A stretch of DNA of 11,387 nucleotides from Isohypsibius dastychi (GCA_034696485.1 JAQIWT010001311.1:1-11387); one strand, 5' to 3'. Counted from the stretch's first letter, positions 1 to 8,312 are shown. Translations and numbers: made by a program. Notes: generated by a model from the sequence alone, not told the origin.

Positions 1-9
1 TTTTCAATA

Positions 10-360
10 TTCGGGAATATTTTCCCGAAGTTCAGTTACATTTTTGCAGTGGTTGCGGGAAAAAAGATAACTGATCCCTTCATCAAACGGCATCAAGTGT
101 GATTGCAGTCTGAAAACAATTGAGATTTCACATTTGAATATTGATGAAGCGATTTTGGTGGGATATCATAATAAATGAACTTTTTTCACTTGTTTGAAAA
201 ATGACTTCCTCGGGATTCGGTTCGCGAAATTTCGGGTTTCAGGAAATATTAGGTCGCTTCGGTTCGGGAATCTTCGGGAATATTTTGAGATTTCGGTTCA
301 CTTCGGTTCGGGTTTCGGGGTTTTGAGCTTCGGGCAAGTCTGGTTCCAAACGTTCCATAC
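10..360. repeat. Degenerate TTCGGG/CCCGAA repeat cluster
   Basis: This stretch is dominated by variants of TTCGGG, TTCGGT and GGTTCGGG, densest at 211-330. A perfect 14-base direct repeat, TTCGGGAATATTTT, occurs at 10-23 and 273-286. The first copy runs into a perfect hairpin with 8-base arms (10-17 and 22-29) around a 4-base loop. The CCCGAAGTTC-like string at the left and the TTCGGGAA strings at 264-280 are roughly inverted to each other, so this may be a decayed foldback element cut by the window edge. No open frame here looks like a protein; frames that stay open across the repeats look like repeat translation. The identity as a mobile element is inference; the repeats are seen directly. 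Confidence 0.55.
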
Positions 361-386
361 TTGTTGTACGACCATCAGTCACCCAG

Positions 387-569
387 AATGCGAAGTAGCC
401 AGAGAGGGGCTAACGCAACGCAGCCTACAGCTAAAAAAATCAGATTTTCTTGGGCTCCAGTCTTACCGAGCCTACAGCCCTCGATGATGGTCAACTATGG
501 ACAAATGCTGACCAATGGGCTTGTGAGCTGCATCGGGGCCGTGTGAGTTCGTTTTCGCTACTTCGCATT
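387..569. repeat. 13-base perfect inverted repeat pair
   Basis: AATGCGAAGTAGC at 387-399 is matched exactly in inverted orientation by GCTACTTCGCATT at 557-569, separated by 157 bases. The right copy ends one base before the left target duplication of the transposon at 571-578. The match stops abruptly on both sides. It could be a small foldback element, a stem in a transcript, or chance; nothing in the sequence decides. Confidence 0.5.
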
Positions 570-570
570 A

Positions 571-1108
571 CCGTTGTTTAGTGTGACTCGAACTCGAGCA
601 AACTCTCAGACACTCGACTCCGAACTAACTTTTTTCGGGAGTTCGAGTTGTTGAATGAACTTGTTTTGTGAGTCGGAGTCGGTCGACTAACTCAGTTTTG
701 GAGTTCGAGTTTAGTTCGAAGAGCAAACTCAGTTCACCGCTTTCAAATTTATGTTTTTAATTCAAAATAAACCAACGTTTTACCTGGAATTCCTGAAACC
801 CATGAATTAGTGTCTCACGTGACATAATAATGGCTATTCTTGTAACACCATGCTCTCGAATCAAAGTGCTTCTTGATGACAGATGATGAGGTTTTCGCGA
901 AAAAGTTGTAATCGCATATTTAACTGAATCTCGCGAACTCAAAAACTCGAGTTTGCCCAACTCCACAGTTTAGTCTGAGTTTTTGAACTTGCTCGACCGT
1001 GGAGTTTTAGTTTTGGAACTTACTCGATTCTAGATTTTAGTCGAAAACTCGAACTAAAAGTTTTGACTCGAAACTCAAAACTCGACTCTGAGCCACACTA
1101 ACGTTGTT
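571..1108. mobile_element. hAT-like miniature transposon with target duplication
   Basis: The element proper is 579-1100 (522 bases). It begins TAGTGTG(A)CTC and ends in the complement of TAGTGTG(G)CTC, a short terminal inverted repeat fitting the YARNG start known for hAT transposons. It is flanked by CCGTTGTT (571-578) and ACGTTGTT (1101-1108), an 8-base duplication with one mismatch; 8 bases is the hAT target size. Both ends carry subterminal arrays of degenerate ACTCGA/TCGAGT motifs (about 585-735 and 930-1090), the usual place for transposase binding repeats. The middle (about 740-925) is unique and codes for nothing recognisable, so the element is non-autonomous. The mismatch in the duplication suggests it is not recent. 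Family assignment is inferred from terminus and duplication length; no transposase is present. Confidence 0.8.
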
Positions 1109-1177
1109 GAGGGCACTCCTGCGAGAAACGTTTTCACCAGAATTATCGAGTGTTTGACCAAATGTACGGAAATCTAA

Positions 1178-1501
1178 AGCCCTCGCATTCGGAACAACTG
1201 ATCGTCCGATCTCACTTTAAACTGTGGACTCCGAAAATACCTTTAGAACTGGAAAAAAACTCAGATCTGAACCAGAAATCGTGGGATTTTGTCAATGAAC
1301 CAGATAGAGACAACACATAGTAACACACTGCAAGTCTCTTTAAACAAAAGGGAGCATTAATCAAAAGGAAATCGAGAACACCGAACACCGTATCCATCCA
1401 AGAAAAACAACCAAGCAACAAACCAAATGAATAAATGTTACAGAAGAAATGAACTCTGGGGGGAAGAGACGATGAGCGGACAGTGAACCGAAAGTGAGTG
1501 T
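1178..1501. other. Convergent 3' region between the two left genes
   Basis: This stretch lies just past the transporter stop codon (1502) and past the possible plus-strand gene. It should hold the transporter's 3' untranslated region. I found no AATAAA on the minus strand here, whereas the plus strand has AATAAA at 1430-1435. A 69-codon minus-strand frame at 1212-1421 is Phe/Leu/Ser-rich, resembles no family and lies in the expected untranslated region. I see no coding sequence or RNA gene that I can support. Confidence 0.4.
1430..1435 (+). promoter_or_regulatory. Plus-strand AATAAA poly(A) signal candidate
   Basis: A canonical AATAAA on the plus strand lies 67 bases from the end of the convergent transporter CDS. 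It would suit the 3' end of a plus-strand transcript reading in from the left. In AT-rich sequence this hexamer also arises by chance, so it supports the plus-strand gene only weakly. Confidence 0.3.
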
Positions 1502-4500
1502 CTACAAATTCTGACGGAGCTCAGCCTGGATTTGCTCCAAACTCTTGCCCTTGGTCTCAGGAACTTTGAAATAGGTATAGACGACGAAGAGAAGGAGGAG
1601 AACGGAGAATATGATGAAAGTGTACTCTTTGATTACAGCCTGGAAAAATTAACATCAACCATAATCAAACCGTGACCTTTCACAGAACTCACCTCAATCA
1701 ACGGGAAACAAAGCGCGACTATCAAATTGCACAACCAGTTCACCGCAACTGCGATCGTAGTTGCCGCAGCACGGGGTCCCTGCGTGAACAACTCGGAGAC
1801 CAAGAACCAAGGGATCGAACCTAAAACGAAACATCCTCAACATTACAGAGAAGCTCAAGAACAATCCTAGTGAAGAATAACTAACCTGGTCCAGTGGCGA
1901 AGAATATCACAAACAGAATAACGCAAGTCAAACTAGCATAGGCAGCCCATCCTTGTGGATTCACGTAATCAAGGACAACAGGGATGGCGTTTGGATCGGG
2001 TTTCCCGCTGTTCTGTAAACCAACAAACCAATCAATATCAATCACTGAGTGGCTTCTGAGAACATGACAAGCGCTTACAAAAGTGATCATGAAGACTGTG
2101 AGCAGAACCGTGACGACCATCATTCCGGCGAACCCAATCAACAGAAGCGTCTTCCGGCCAGCCTTTTCAACCAACACGACGGAAACAAAGGTCATGAGAA
2201 CGTTGACTCCTCCCATGCCGATAGTTGCGTACAGAGCGGCTTCTGCTGACAACCCAGCGTCTCGAAAGATTTTTGTCGAGTAGAACATAACCTAGGGAAA
2301 GCAACACATGTTCAACTTCCGGTTGGATTAAGATTTTGGAATGGAATTGAAAAGTTACAGCATTGATCCCAGAGAGCTGTTGCATGACCATCAGCATGCA
2401 GGAGATAATGGTGACCTTTCGGAGGAAGGGTGATGTGAATAGATCTCGGACTGAGACTGTTGGTTCGTTCTTCATCTTCTCATGCTCCACTCGCATCTCA
2501 TCCATTTCGTCACCGACATTCGCCGTCTTTCGGAGTCGAACCAAAGCTGCAAAAATAAGAACGAAATATAAGCGAGAAAACCGGGTATGAAGTATCGGCA
2601 TCACACGACCTTTGAAAAAACTGAAAAACTCCGGTCAACGGGAAAACTCAAACTCGTCCAAAATAGATCTGAATTAATTTCTTGACATTTTATTATAGTT
2701 ACATATGCAGCTCCATAGACTGCCGGATTGAAAGTCAAATAGCTTTCGAACTCCTACTCAACCTGTTTTCTACACTTTTCGTACAATTTACGCTTCCAGC
2801 CTGTTCTGACGAAGTCAACCAGGAAAAAATATAAACACAGTAAAAACTCACGTTCCGACAGTGCAGTTGCTAAGTTGGACTGGTTGACATAGTTGAAGAA
2901 ATATTCTTTCTGTTATCGAACAAGAAAATTCACCGAATTAATCATTTTAAACACATGAAAGGATGTGAAAAACCCGTGAAAACAAAAAGAAACTACTTGT
3001 GGCTTATTGTAGTCCAACAGCTTCAAATGACAACGGTTTTTTGAAACTTTTTGACAGAAAACAGCGACATCCCAATTCCAACTTCAATTTCAAAAATCGA
3101 GAATTATTTTTTGGATTTCCCCGTTAAACTTGCAACAGAAATCAGTCAAAGCGTCCCAACTTACCTTTTTGAGCGTTCTTCTCGTCGTTTTTCCCCAAAT
3201 ATGTGTATTTTGGACTTTCTGGGCAAAATGGAAGAGTCGCCAGTTGAACGACGCAGGGAATGACGGATAATCCAAACAACCATGGCCATCCCCATTCATT
3301 ACCCAAAATGTATGGAAGACCGAGAATCTGGGAAGCCCAAATGGCGATGGTGATGAAGAGCTGGTGGACACTTCCGATGGCGCCGCGAAGTGATGATGGA
3401 GAGATCTCGGTGAAATACATCGGCGGAACACCGGCGTTCAAACCTTAAAAACAGAATTAAATCAAAATTCTGAGTACCAATAACTGGTAATCAGTTATTA
3501 TCGAAAAAAATGCAAACCGAAAAATCATGTCTTGTTAAAAATATTTATTAGAAACAATATTTTTGTGATCTCTTAAACCGTTCAACTCATGAAAAACTCG
3601 AGTTTCTTCAAACAAGATATCAAAAAATATCTCCACGGTTTTTCTCAGCTCGCATTTAAATTATTGCTGATTAATTATTAAATTATTAATTATTCCTAGT
3701 AATTTGAATTATTTCTGTCAAATTATGAAAAAAAACCATGTCAGCAGCCTCTAGATAAATGACAATGGTCGCTCAGCCTTCAAGTTCGTCGAAAGATGTT
3801 ACGAACTCAAAAACTGAAATCCATTCAAAACAATTCAACTTCCGGAATCTCATACATTCGGTAAATTTACAACGATCAAAATTTACATTGGGGGATGTTC
3901 ATTTCTTTTTGAACTCACCGGCATTCAATCCCATGACAAATCGACCAGCAATCAACATTTCGTAAGCCGAGGCTGAATACGGAAAAGCAATCAGAGCAGC
4001 GCCGAGGATCCCGGACAAGTTGTTCATCAACAATGTTCCTTTCCTAAAAAAGAAAAGAAACAAGCTGACAAAACAAATCCCGGGTAAACAAAATACCATT
4101 CAATCACATCTCCCGTTGATTTTCATTCAAAACATCGCTCGGATATTTTATTTTCCACAAAACAGCCGTCTTTATAAAATTAATACACTTTTATCTGATT
4201 TAATCACAAAAAAACATTCCAAAATACAGAAAAAACAGGAGACGAATCCCAATGACTAAAAAAATTATTCGAAATCCCAACGAATCGAAAACCAGGAAAA
4301 CAATTGACTTTGCTTTTCGTGTTATAACTTTAGTTCTGTTACTTATAATCCAAATATGGTGAAGATGAATAGGAAAATTATTATTAACGTTCAGATCGAA
4401 CAGAAACAACGTTAAAATCGGTTAACCAATTTCAGGATAACCGGAGATCGATTTCCGGTTGGCCGAAAAAATGGTTGTATTACCTGCCGAATCTTGTGAC

Positions 4501-5823
4501 GAAAAAGCCAGTTGACATAGCACCAATCAATCCACCGAGACAAAAGATGGATGCAATGATGGACCAGATCATATTGAGGCTGCTGTTATTTTCGAACATC
4601 TTTTCCTCTTCCAGACCATGTAGTGGCTTACACCATAGCTCCAATGTGGCATTGTCTCCACTTCCGGCCAACCGGTCGCACTTGACTCTCCTGATCCATT
4701 TCGCCACAACCTGAACAAACAGAAAACTGAAATTCTGGTTCAGAAAACACCAACGAGTCGACAAACAGAAATGAACAGCGAACAGAAATATTTAGAAAAT
4801 AAAAAACGCAGATAAGAGAAACCCATTCGAAAAACCCATCAAAAAATGAAAGGCGCTGGAATCTGATTATTCCTTCGCAGGACAACTCCCAATGTTTTTT
4901 TACAATCTCAAAAAATTATCGAAGTGATAATTCAGAAAATTCAAAGACAGTCAAATTTATATTATTAAAATAAAATCGAAAGATATCAGCGCGAAAATCA
5001 CTTTCGATGTTCGTAAGCATCACGGAATATTTCAACAAAAAACAAAAAAAAGTCATATACAATTTTATCGTCAACAAAAATTTCAATATTTTATCAAGTT
5101 CGTCAATATTTAGAATTATTTTAATTTGATTTATCAGTGTTCTAGTCTTTCTGAAATTCCGCTCCAGATAAAATCTCAGACTTGCAATTTCCCATTGTTG
5201 ATTTTTTAAAACTTGACTGGCTATTGTTTGAAATTCCAGTAATTCATCATAAAATCTGATTCACTTGAAAATTCCAAGTTGGAATAAAACGATTCCTGAA
5301 ATCAATCAGACTTTCCAAGTCAAATATTGGTCTACCTGACATTCGCCATAAAATCAGCAATAAATCTGTCCATCTTTCAAAATTTTATCAACGCGTTGCA
5401 TAACCTCATACCCAGACACCTTCCGTTCTTCTCAAACAAATAAATTCATAAAACCCAAGTAGCAAAACGGAAGTCGACCACAAAAGTCAACATTACACCA
5501 CTTCAGCAATTCCAATTCGATTCCACAACAATAACCCGATAAATTCCGATAAGATAAGCCATTCCACAGCAATTCCAGGTCAAAACGACATCCAAAGCAC
5601 ACTTACCGTTTGAGGAGCATTAATAACTCCGATGTTGTATCCAAACAGAAAAGACGATCCAAACGCAGCTGACAGAATCGCAAACACCAACGGACCGGTC
5701 AAACCCTGCAAAAACATGTTATCAGAATTCAAAATCCAGTTCAAAACCCAGTTTCCAGAAGAAGAGTTCCAAGGAGATGCGCAACAGTTGGGATCGGGAA
5801 GTTACCCATACCTGCAATGCCAT
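1502..5823 (-). CDS. Facilitated sugar transporter, SLC2A/GLUT family
   Basis: Ten coding exons in transcript order: 5823-5812, 5705-5607, 4710-4484, 4043-3919, 3443-3165, 2546-2359, 2291-2079, 2012-1886, 1820-1693, 1639-1502. They total 1536 bases (511 residues), normal for the family, and every junction is GT-AG and in phase. The product should be a 12-helix plasma-membrane carrier moving hexose down its gradient. Visible motifs: GYNIGVINA in helix 1 (26-34); a long outer loop with two Cys and NAT and NNSS glycosylation sequons; RFGRKG (110-115); SSLRGAIG (171-178); PESPKY (229-234); QQLSGINA in helix 7 (303-310); VEKAGRKTL (351-359); GPGSIPW (422-428); NW (451-452); PETKG (493-497). The start is ATG at 5823-5821, with an in-frame TGA 12 bases upstream and MALQ joined in phase to GLTGP. 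Oddities: the GLUT1 helix-7 QLS triplet reads MVM, and Ala420 sits where GLUT1 has Glu380. The exact substrate cannot be read from sequence. Confidence 0.95.
1640..2358 (-). other. Cluster of four very short transporter introns
   Basis: Four introns within this span are 53 (1640-1692), 65 (1821-1885), 66 (2013-2078) and 67 bases (2292-2358). The five upstream introns of the same gene are 106 to 896 bases. One donor departs from the usual form (GTTAGT, after exon 2012-1886) and one is GTAACT (after exon 2546-2359), but both keep the frame and restore conserved family motifs (GPGSIPW and GINAVMFYS). Confidence 0.9.
2547..3164 (-). other. Transporter intron 5, no coding content
   Basis: This 618-base intron runs from donor GTAAGT after the AQK codons to acceptor TTTTTGCAG before ALVRLRK. 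A splice-bounded 58-base stretch inside it (2852-2909) looks like an exon but would break the reading frame. It also holds one ACTTCCGG octamer-poor AT-rich filler; nothing else is recognisable. Confidence 0.85.
3444..3918 (-). other. Transporter intron 4 with AT-rich tandem repeat
   Basis: A 475-base intron splitting a Gly codon in the GLNAGLNAG segment. It contains a short tandem array of AATTATTA (3673-3680, 3681-3688, plus a partial copy to 3694) in an almost pure AT tract, and an ACTTCCGG octamer at 3838-3845. Otherwise I see nothing. Confidence 0.85.
4044..4483 (-). other. Transporter intron 3, no recognisable content
   Basis: A 440-base AT-rich intron dividing the Arg codon of the RFGRKG motif (donor GTAATA, acceptor TTTTTTAG). 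The frames that stay open inside it are Lys/Asn/Phe-rich translations of poly-A and poly-T tracts and end at no meaningful boundary. Confidence 0.85.
4711..5606 (-). other. Transporter intron 2, longest intron
   Basis: An 896-base intron, the longest here, between the helix-1 exon and the outer-loop exon (donor GTAAGT, acceptor TTTGTTCAG). It is AT-rich and non-coding. Near its 5' end, at about 5537-5558, several GATAA words are bunched, including GATAAGATAAG. A 5'-proximal intron like this could carry an enhancer, but that is inference. Confidence 0.8.
5812..5823 (-). other. 12-base first coding exon of the transporter
   Basis: Encodes only Met-Ala-Leu-Gln before a CAG/GTATGG donor. The 106-base intron (5706-5811) ends TTTTTGCAG and joins in phase 0 to [11 protein letters not shown]. 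The ATG context is AAATGG, and a TGA stands in frame 12 bases upstream, so unless another exon splices in between, this is the start. The resulting cytosolic N-terminus is very short. An alternative upstream first exon with a longer N-terminus, as in some GLUT genes, cannot be excluded. Confidence 0.75.
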
Positions 5824-6055
5824 TTCCCAAATTCAGCGTCCAGGAAACAAGTTTCAACGCATTGGACCACTCAATCGAACACTAGCGATCTGGGAAATTT
5901 GAATTCTGGGCTGATTGGGAAGGGAGGTGGTGTCAGGAAGTGAGTAAGTGCGATTTCCCAGGATGCACGAGTTGACAGGTAGAAGTCGTCTATGCAAACA
6001 CAAACGGGGCAGGTTTGGATGGAACGGAACGGAATCGAATCGCCTTTTTTGCAAC

Positions 6056-6088
6056 GATCAAGATAATTTCGGATCAAGATAAATCTTG
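6056..6088. promoter_or_regulatory. Duplicated GATCAAGATAA motif
   Basis: GATCAAGATAA occurs exactly at 6056-6066 and 6072-6082, a spacing of 16 bases. Each copy contains AGATAA, a core bound by GATA-type zinc-finger factors. The second copy is also half of a short palindrome, AAGATAAATCTT (6077-6088). It lies about 235-265 bases upstream of the transporter ATG. The repeats are seen directly; the GATA-factor role is inference. Confidence 0.45.
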
Positions 6089-6251
6089 GCACGTCTTGCG
6101 CTTATTTGCGCTGGAAGAAGGCAGGAAAGGAAAAGAAGCTGACTTGTGTGTGGCGTGAGAAGGAATGCGCAAAACGGCAAACGAAAGAAGACGATGGCCT
6201 TGATTTCTGAGAGATGCGCTGTCTGATTCTGTGTTGATTTTGACAGCAGCT

Positions 6252-6259
6252 TGACGTCA
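6252..6259. promoter_or_regulatory. Perfect CRE palindrome TGACGTCA
   Basis: TGACGTCA is the full consensus for CREB/ATF-type bZIP factors. It lies about 430 bases upstream of the transporter ATG and far from the neighbouring gene's start, so if functional it most likely serves the transporter. A single 8-mer could occur by chance. Confidence 0.4.
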
Positions 6260-6277
6260 TCAACTGAGATTTATGCC

Positions 6278-6316
6278 ACACCGACGCTGACCACGTATCA
6301 GAATTCAGCGTGGTGT
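6278..6316. repeat. Imperfect stem-loop ACACCGACGCTG / CAGCGTGGTGT
   Basis: The arms at 6278-6289 and 6306-6316 pair over 11 bases with one bulged G, around a 16-base loop. It is just beyond the CRE on the upstream side. It may be a double-stranded factor site or chance. Confidence 0.3.
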
Positions 6317-7859
6317 CCACACCCTCCCTTGGTTTTGATTGAACTTTTCATTGAGGCCTCCTGCTAGGGTCCATGCCCCTTTTCGTCACGCAGTTTAGAA
6401 AGTACAACACTGCCAGAGTTCAAATAGCTTTGCCCTCACTTCAGCGACTGGTTCGAGTTCAAAACAATCTGGGAATTGTGGTTTTGGGAACATTGTCACT
6501 AGGGGTTCATGGATTTCCATGAGGCACTCTTTATTGCATTTTCTGTGATCAAAGCAATTTGGATTCGATCTTGTCTGCAAACAAGCTAAGATTGTTTTGA
6601 ATTTGATGAATCGAAGAGAGATTTGGCCTGAGGGAGAGATGCGTACTTCTTCGGGTTGACAGATGAATTGAAACATGAGGTCTAGAGTACTCCACGTCTA
6701 CGTCTGTCTTGCGATTAACTGCCCATTATTGTGAATTACAACTGCCCAAAAACGCTGTAGGTGAGAAGGTAGCCACTGGAGTTTAATGGCGATGTGTTGA
6801 GCTCATTAGCCATCGCGTGAAAAGAATGCACCGGAAGAACTCTGTTTCTTTTTACACCGCAACGTCGTGTGACCTACGAGTTTGCTGTATCAAATGCCTT
6901 GTCCCGAAAATGTCGCTAACAAAAAAAACGATTCAGCAGACCAAATTCTGTTCGTTTCTGAATTCCCGTGATTTCCTGCGAGAGACTACCTTTGTTCGAG
7001 AAGAATTTTCAGACGTTCAGAATCTTCGGTGATTTTTAACGCCCAGAGTTAGCCCCTCAGGAAGCTCCAATTGTTAAAACTTTGAGAACATACGAAACTG
7101 GGTTTTGTTGCATTTAAAAAACAAGCATTCCCCCAGAAACTAGGTTCCAATTTACAGTCATCAACTACGGTATCGCACGCTGCTTTAGCGAGAACCAGAA
7201 TGTATGACCTTTTAAAAAAAGTTTCAGTGCTCTGCTCACCTGTTTGGATTGGGCTCCCATTCTCCACCAGATTCAGCAAAATTCTTGGAGGTGTAAAATA
7301 TTCCTTCCAGAAGACTCGTTCAATTTTGATTTGAAAATCAGATGACAGAACCAAGTGAGGATCGCCTCGTTCGATGGAACCTGCTGAGTTTGTACAATAT
7401 TATACGCCACTACCGTTAAAGTCGTCACATCGGTTGTGAAAAGCCGGCGAGGGCTACTCGGAATATTTGCTTACACAAGGAATTATCGTGAGACCGTTTT
7501 CGGCAAACAATGAATAATCTGTTTTCATTCTTCGCCGCAAGCAAGATAAACGCAATCACCAGTTTCTTCAAGTACAACCTGGTACTATTTTCCCAACAAT
7601 ACACACTGGGACAATGTTATCGTGAAACCATTTTGCATTTCAACATATTACGCAACGGAAGTGCAAAACAACGTCACCGGGGTAATTTCCTGAAAATAAC
7701 CACCAACACTGCATCACTGAACAAATAAAACAACGTAATCTGGAATGGGAAAAAATTCTGTTTCAAATATTTCAACATAGAATACAATTTATATTATTAT
7801 ACAATTTTTTATAAAATATTGATAGATTTTAAAAATTATATCACAACTCCATGTTTGCC

Positions 7860-7883
7860 CAGAACTGATAAAAGCCAGTTCTG
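7860..7883. repeat. Perfect 8-base hairpin downstream of the CPSF6 gene
   Basis: CAGAACTG (7860-7867) and CAGTTCTG (7876-7883) are exact complements around an 8-base loop, ATAAAAGC. It lies about 430 bases past the stop codon on the transcribed side, next to an AT-rich tract, so it could sit in a long 3' untranslated region or just beyond it. Function unknown. Confidence 0.4.
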
Positions 7884-8099
7884 CTAATTTCGAAAAATAC
7901 AGCACAAAAACAGTTGAAAAGGGAAAACATTGTTTTGCTGCAATTCTGAAAAAAACATCAACGCTGGTATTTCTCTTTTAAAAAATGCCAAGCCATACAA
8001 TTCATGAGTCAAGAAAATTTCATTTTTTAAGTCAGTATTTGGAAACAAACAAAATAACTTGCACTTCCGGGTGTGAAATACATGGGAAAAAAGGTAGAT

Positions 8100-8105
8100 T
8101 TTAAT
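8100..8105 (-). promoter_or_regulatory. Variant poly(A) signal ATTAAA candidate for the CPSF6 gene
   Basis: On the minus strand ATTAAA, the commonest variant of AATAAA, lies 208 bases after the stop codon. No canonical AATAAA was seen on that strand between the stop and this point. The assignment rests on position and hexamer alone. Confidence 0.3.
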
Positions 8106-8312
8106 CAAAAACGTGCAACAGCCGGAAATACAGAGCGTATAACAAAAACGACATGACGTAATTGCAAAAACGGGATGAAGATAATTCGACGGAAATCGTG
8201 AAAAAAACAACAGATGAATATGAATATGATACTGTGAATAGCCGGATCAAGTAATCGCGATTCCGAATCCGAGTAGGGAATTCCGGAAGGATAAAAAAAC
8301 TGGCCGCATTTT

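Larger units (their letters stand above)
387..1177 (+). other. Possible last two exons of an unrecognised plus-strand gene
   Basis: A candidate exon runs 387-542. It follows a CAG at 384-386 and ends at a good donor (GTGAGT, 543-548). The frame reads from MRSSQRGANAT through NYGQMLTNGLVSCIGAV. A candidate acceptor TTTTCACCAG ends at 1140, and the next exon keeps the frame (VIIECLTKCTEI) to a TAA at 1175-1177. Using a weaker donor two bases earlier (541) instead gives a 59-codon tail ending in TAG at 1318-1320. The intron would be 598 bases, but only 68 after removing the transposon at 579-1100 and one target duplication, close to the 53-67-base introns of the neighbouring gene. A plus-strand AATAAA lies at 1430-1435. 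I recognise no protein family, another frame of 387-487 is also open, and the gene could be spurious. Confidence 0.22.
5824..6360 (-). promoter_or_regulatory. Probable 5' UTR and promoter region of the transporter
   Basis: This is the sequence directly upstream of the transporter ATG. It holds a short GGAAC/GGAAT run (about 6019-6034), a duplicated GATCAAGATAA motif, a perfect TGACGTCA palindrome and an imperfect stem-loop at 6278-6316. I see no TATAAA on the minus strand and cannot place the transcription start. Minus-strand frames here (5854-6092, 6102-6320) do not resemble known proteins. Confidence 0.45.
6361..8312. other. Intergenic stretch and 3' flank of the CPSF6 gene
   Basis: About 2 kb with no gene I can support. 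Open frames of 66-108 codons occur on both strands (minus 6395-6676 and 7049-7354; plus 6817-7032 and 7510-7728), but none has splice-bounded extensions, family motifs or protein-like composition. An AT-rich tract at about 7780-7845 separates the region from the 3' flank of the right-hand gene. There is a hairpin at 7860-7883 and loosely repeated strings related to TTATCGTGARACC at about 7483-7500 and 7618-7635. I found no tRNA or spliced-leader gene. Confidence 0.5.

Noticed and set aside
2852-2909. A splice-bounded 58-base segment in transporter intron 5 that reads [19 protein letters not shown] in one frame.
   Set aside because: Its length is not a multiple of three and its good frame does not match the incoming phase; the exon at 2546-2359 joins directly to 3443-3165 and restores the family sequence QKALVRLRK.
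5632-5943. A 103-codon plus-strand frame over the transporter start.
   Set aside because: It overlaps the first two coding exons antisense and shows no family signal.
6395-6676. A 93-codon minus-strand frame with several Cys residues.
   Set aside because: No family motif, no splice partners and no supporting context; its length is within what AT-rich intergenic sequence can give by chance.
7049-7354. A 101-codon minus-strand frame.
   Set aside because: Looks moderately protein-like but has no recognisable domain, no splice extension and no promoter or poly(A) context.
7510-7729. A 72-codon plus-strand frame ending at an AATAAA.
   Set aside because: The hexamer overlaps the stop codon region and sits in AT-rich sequence; the translation is of low complexity and unlike known proteins.
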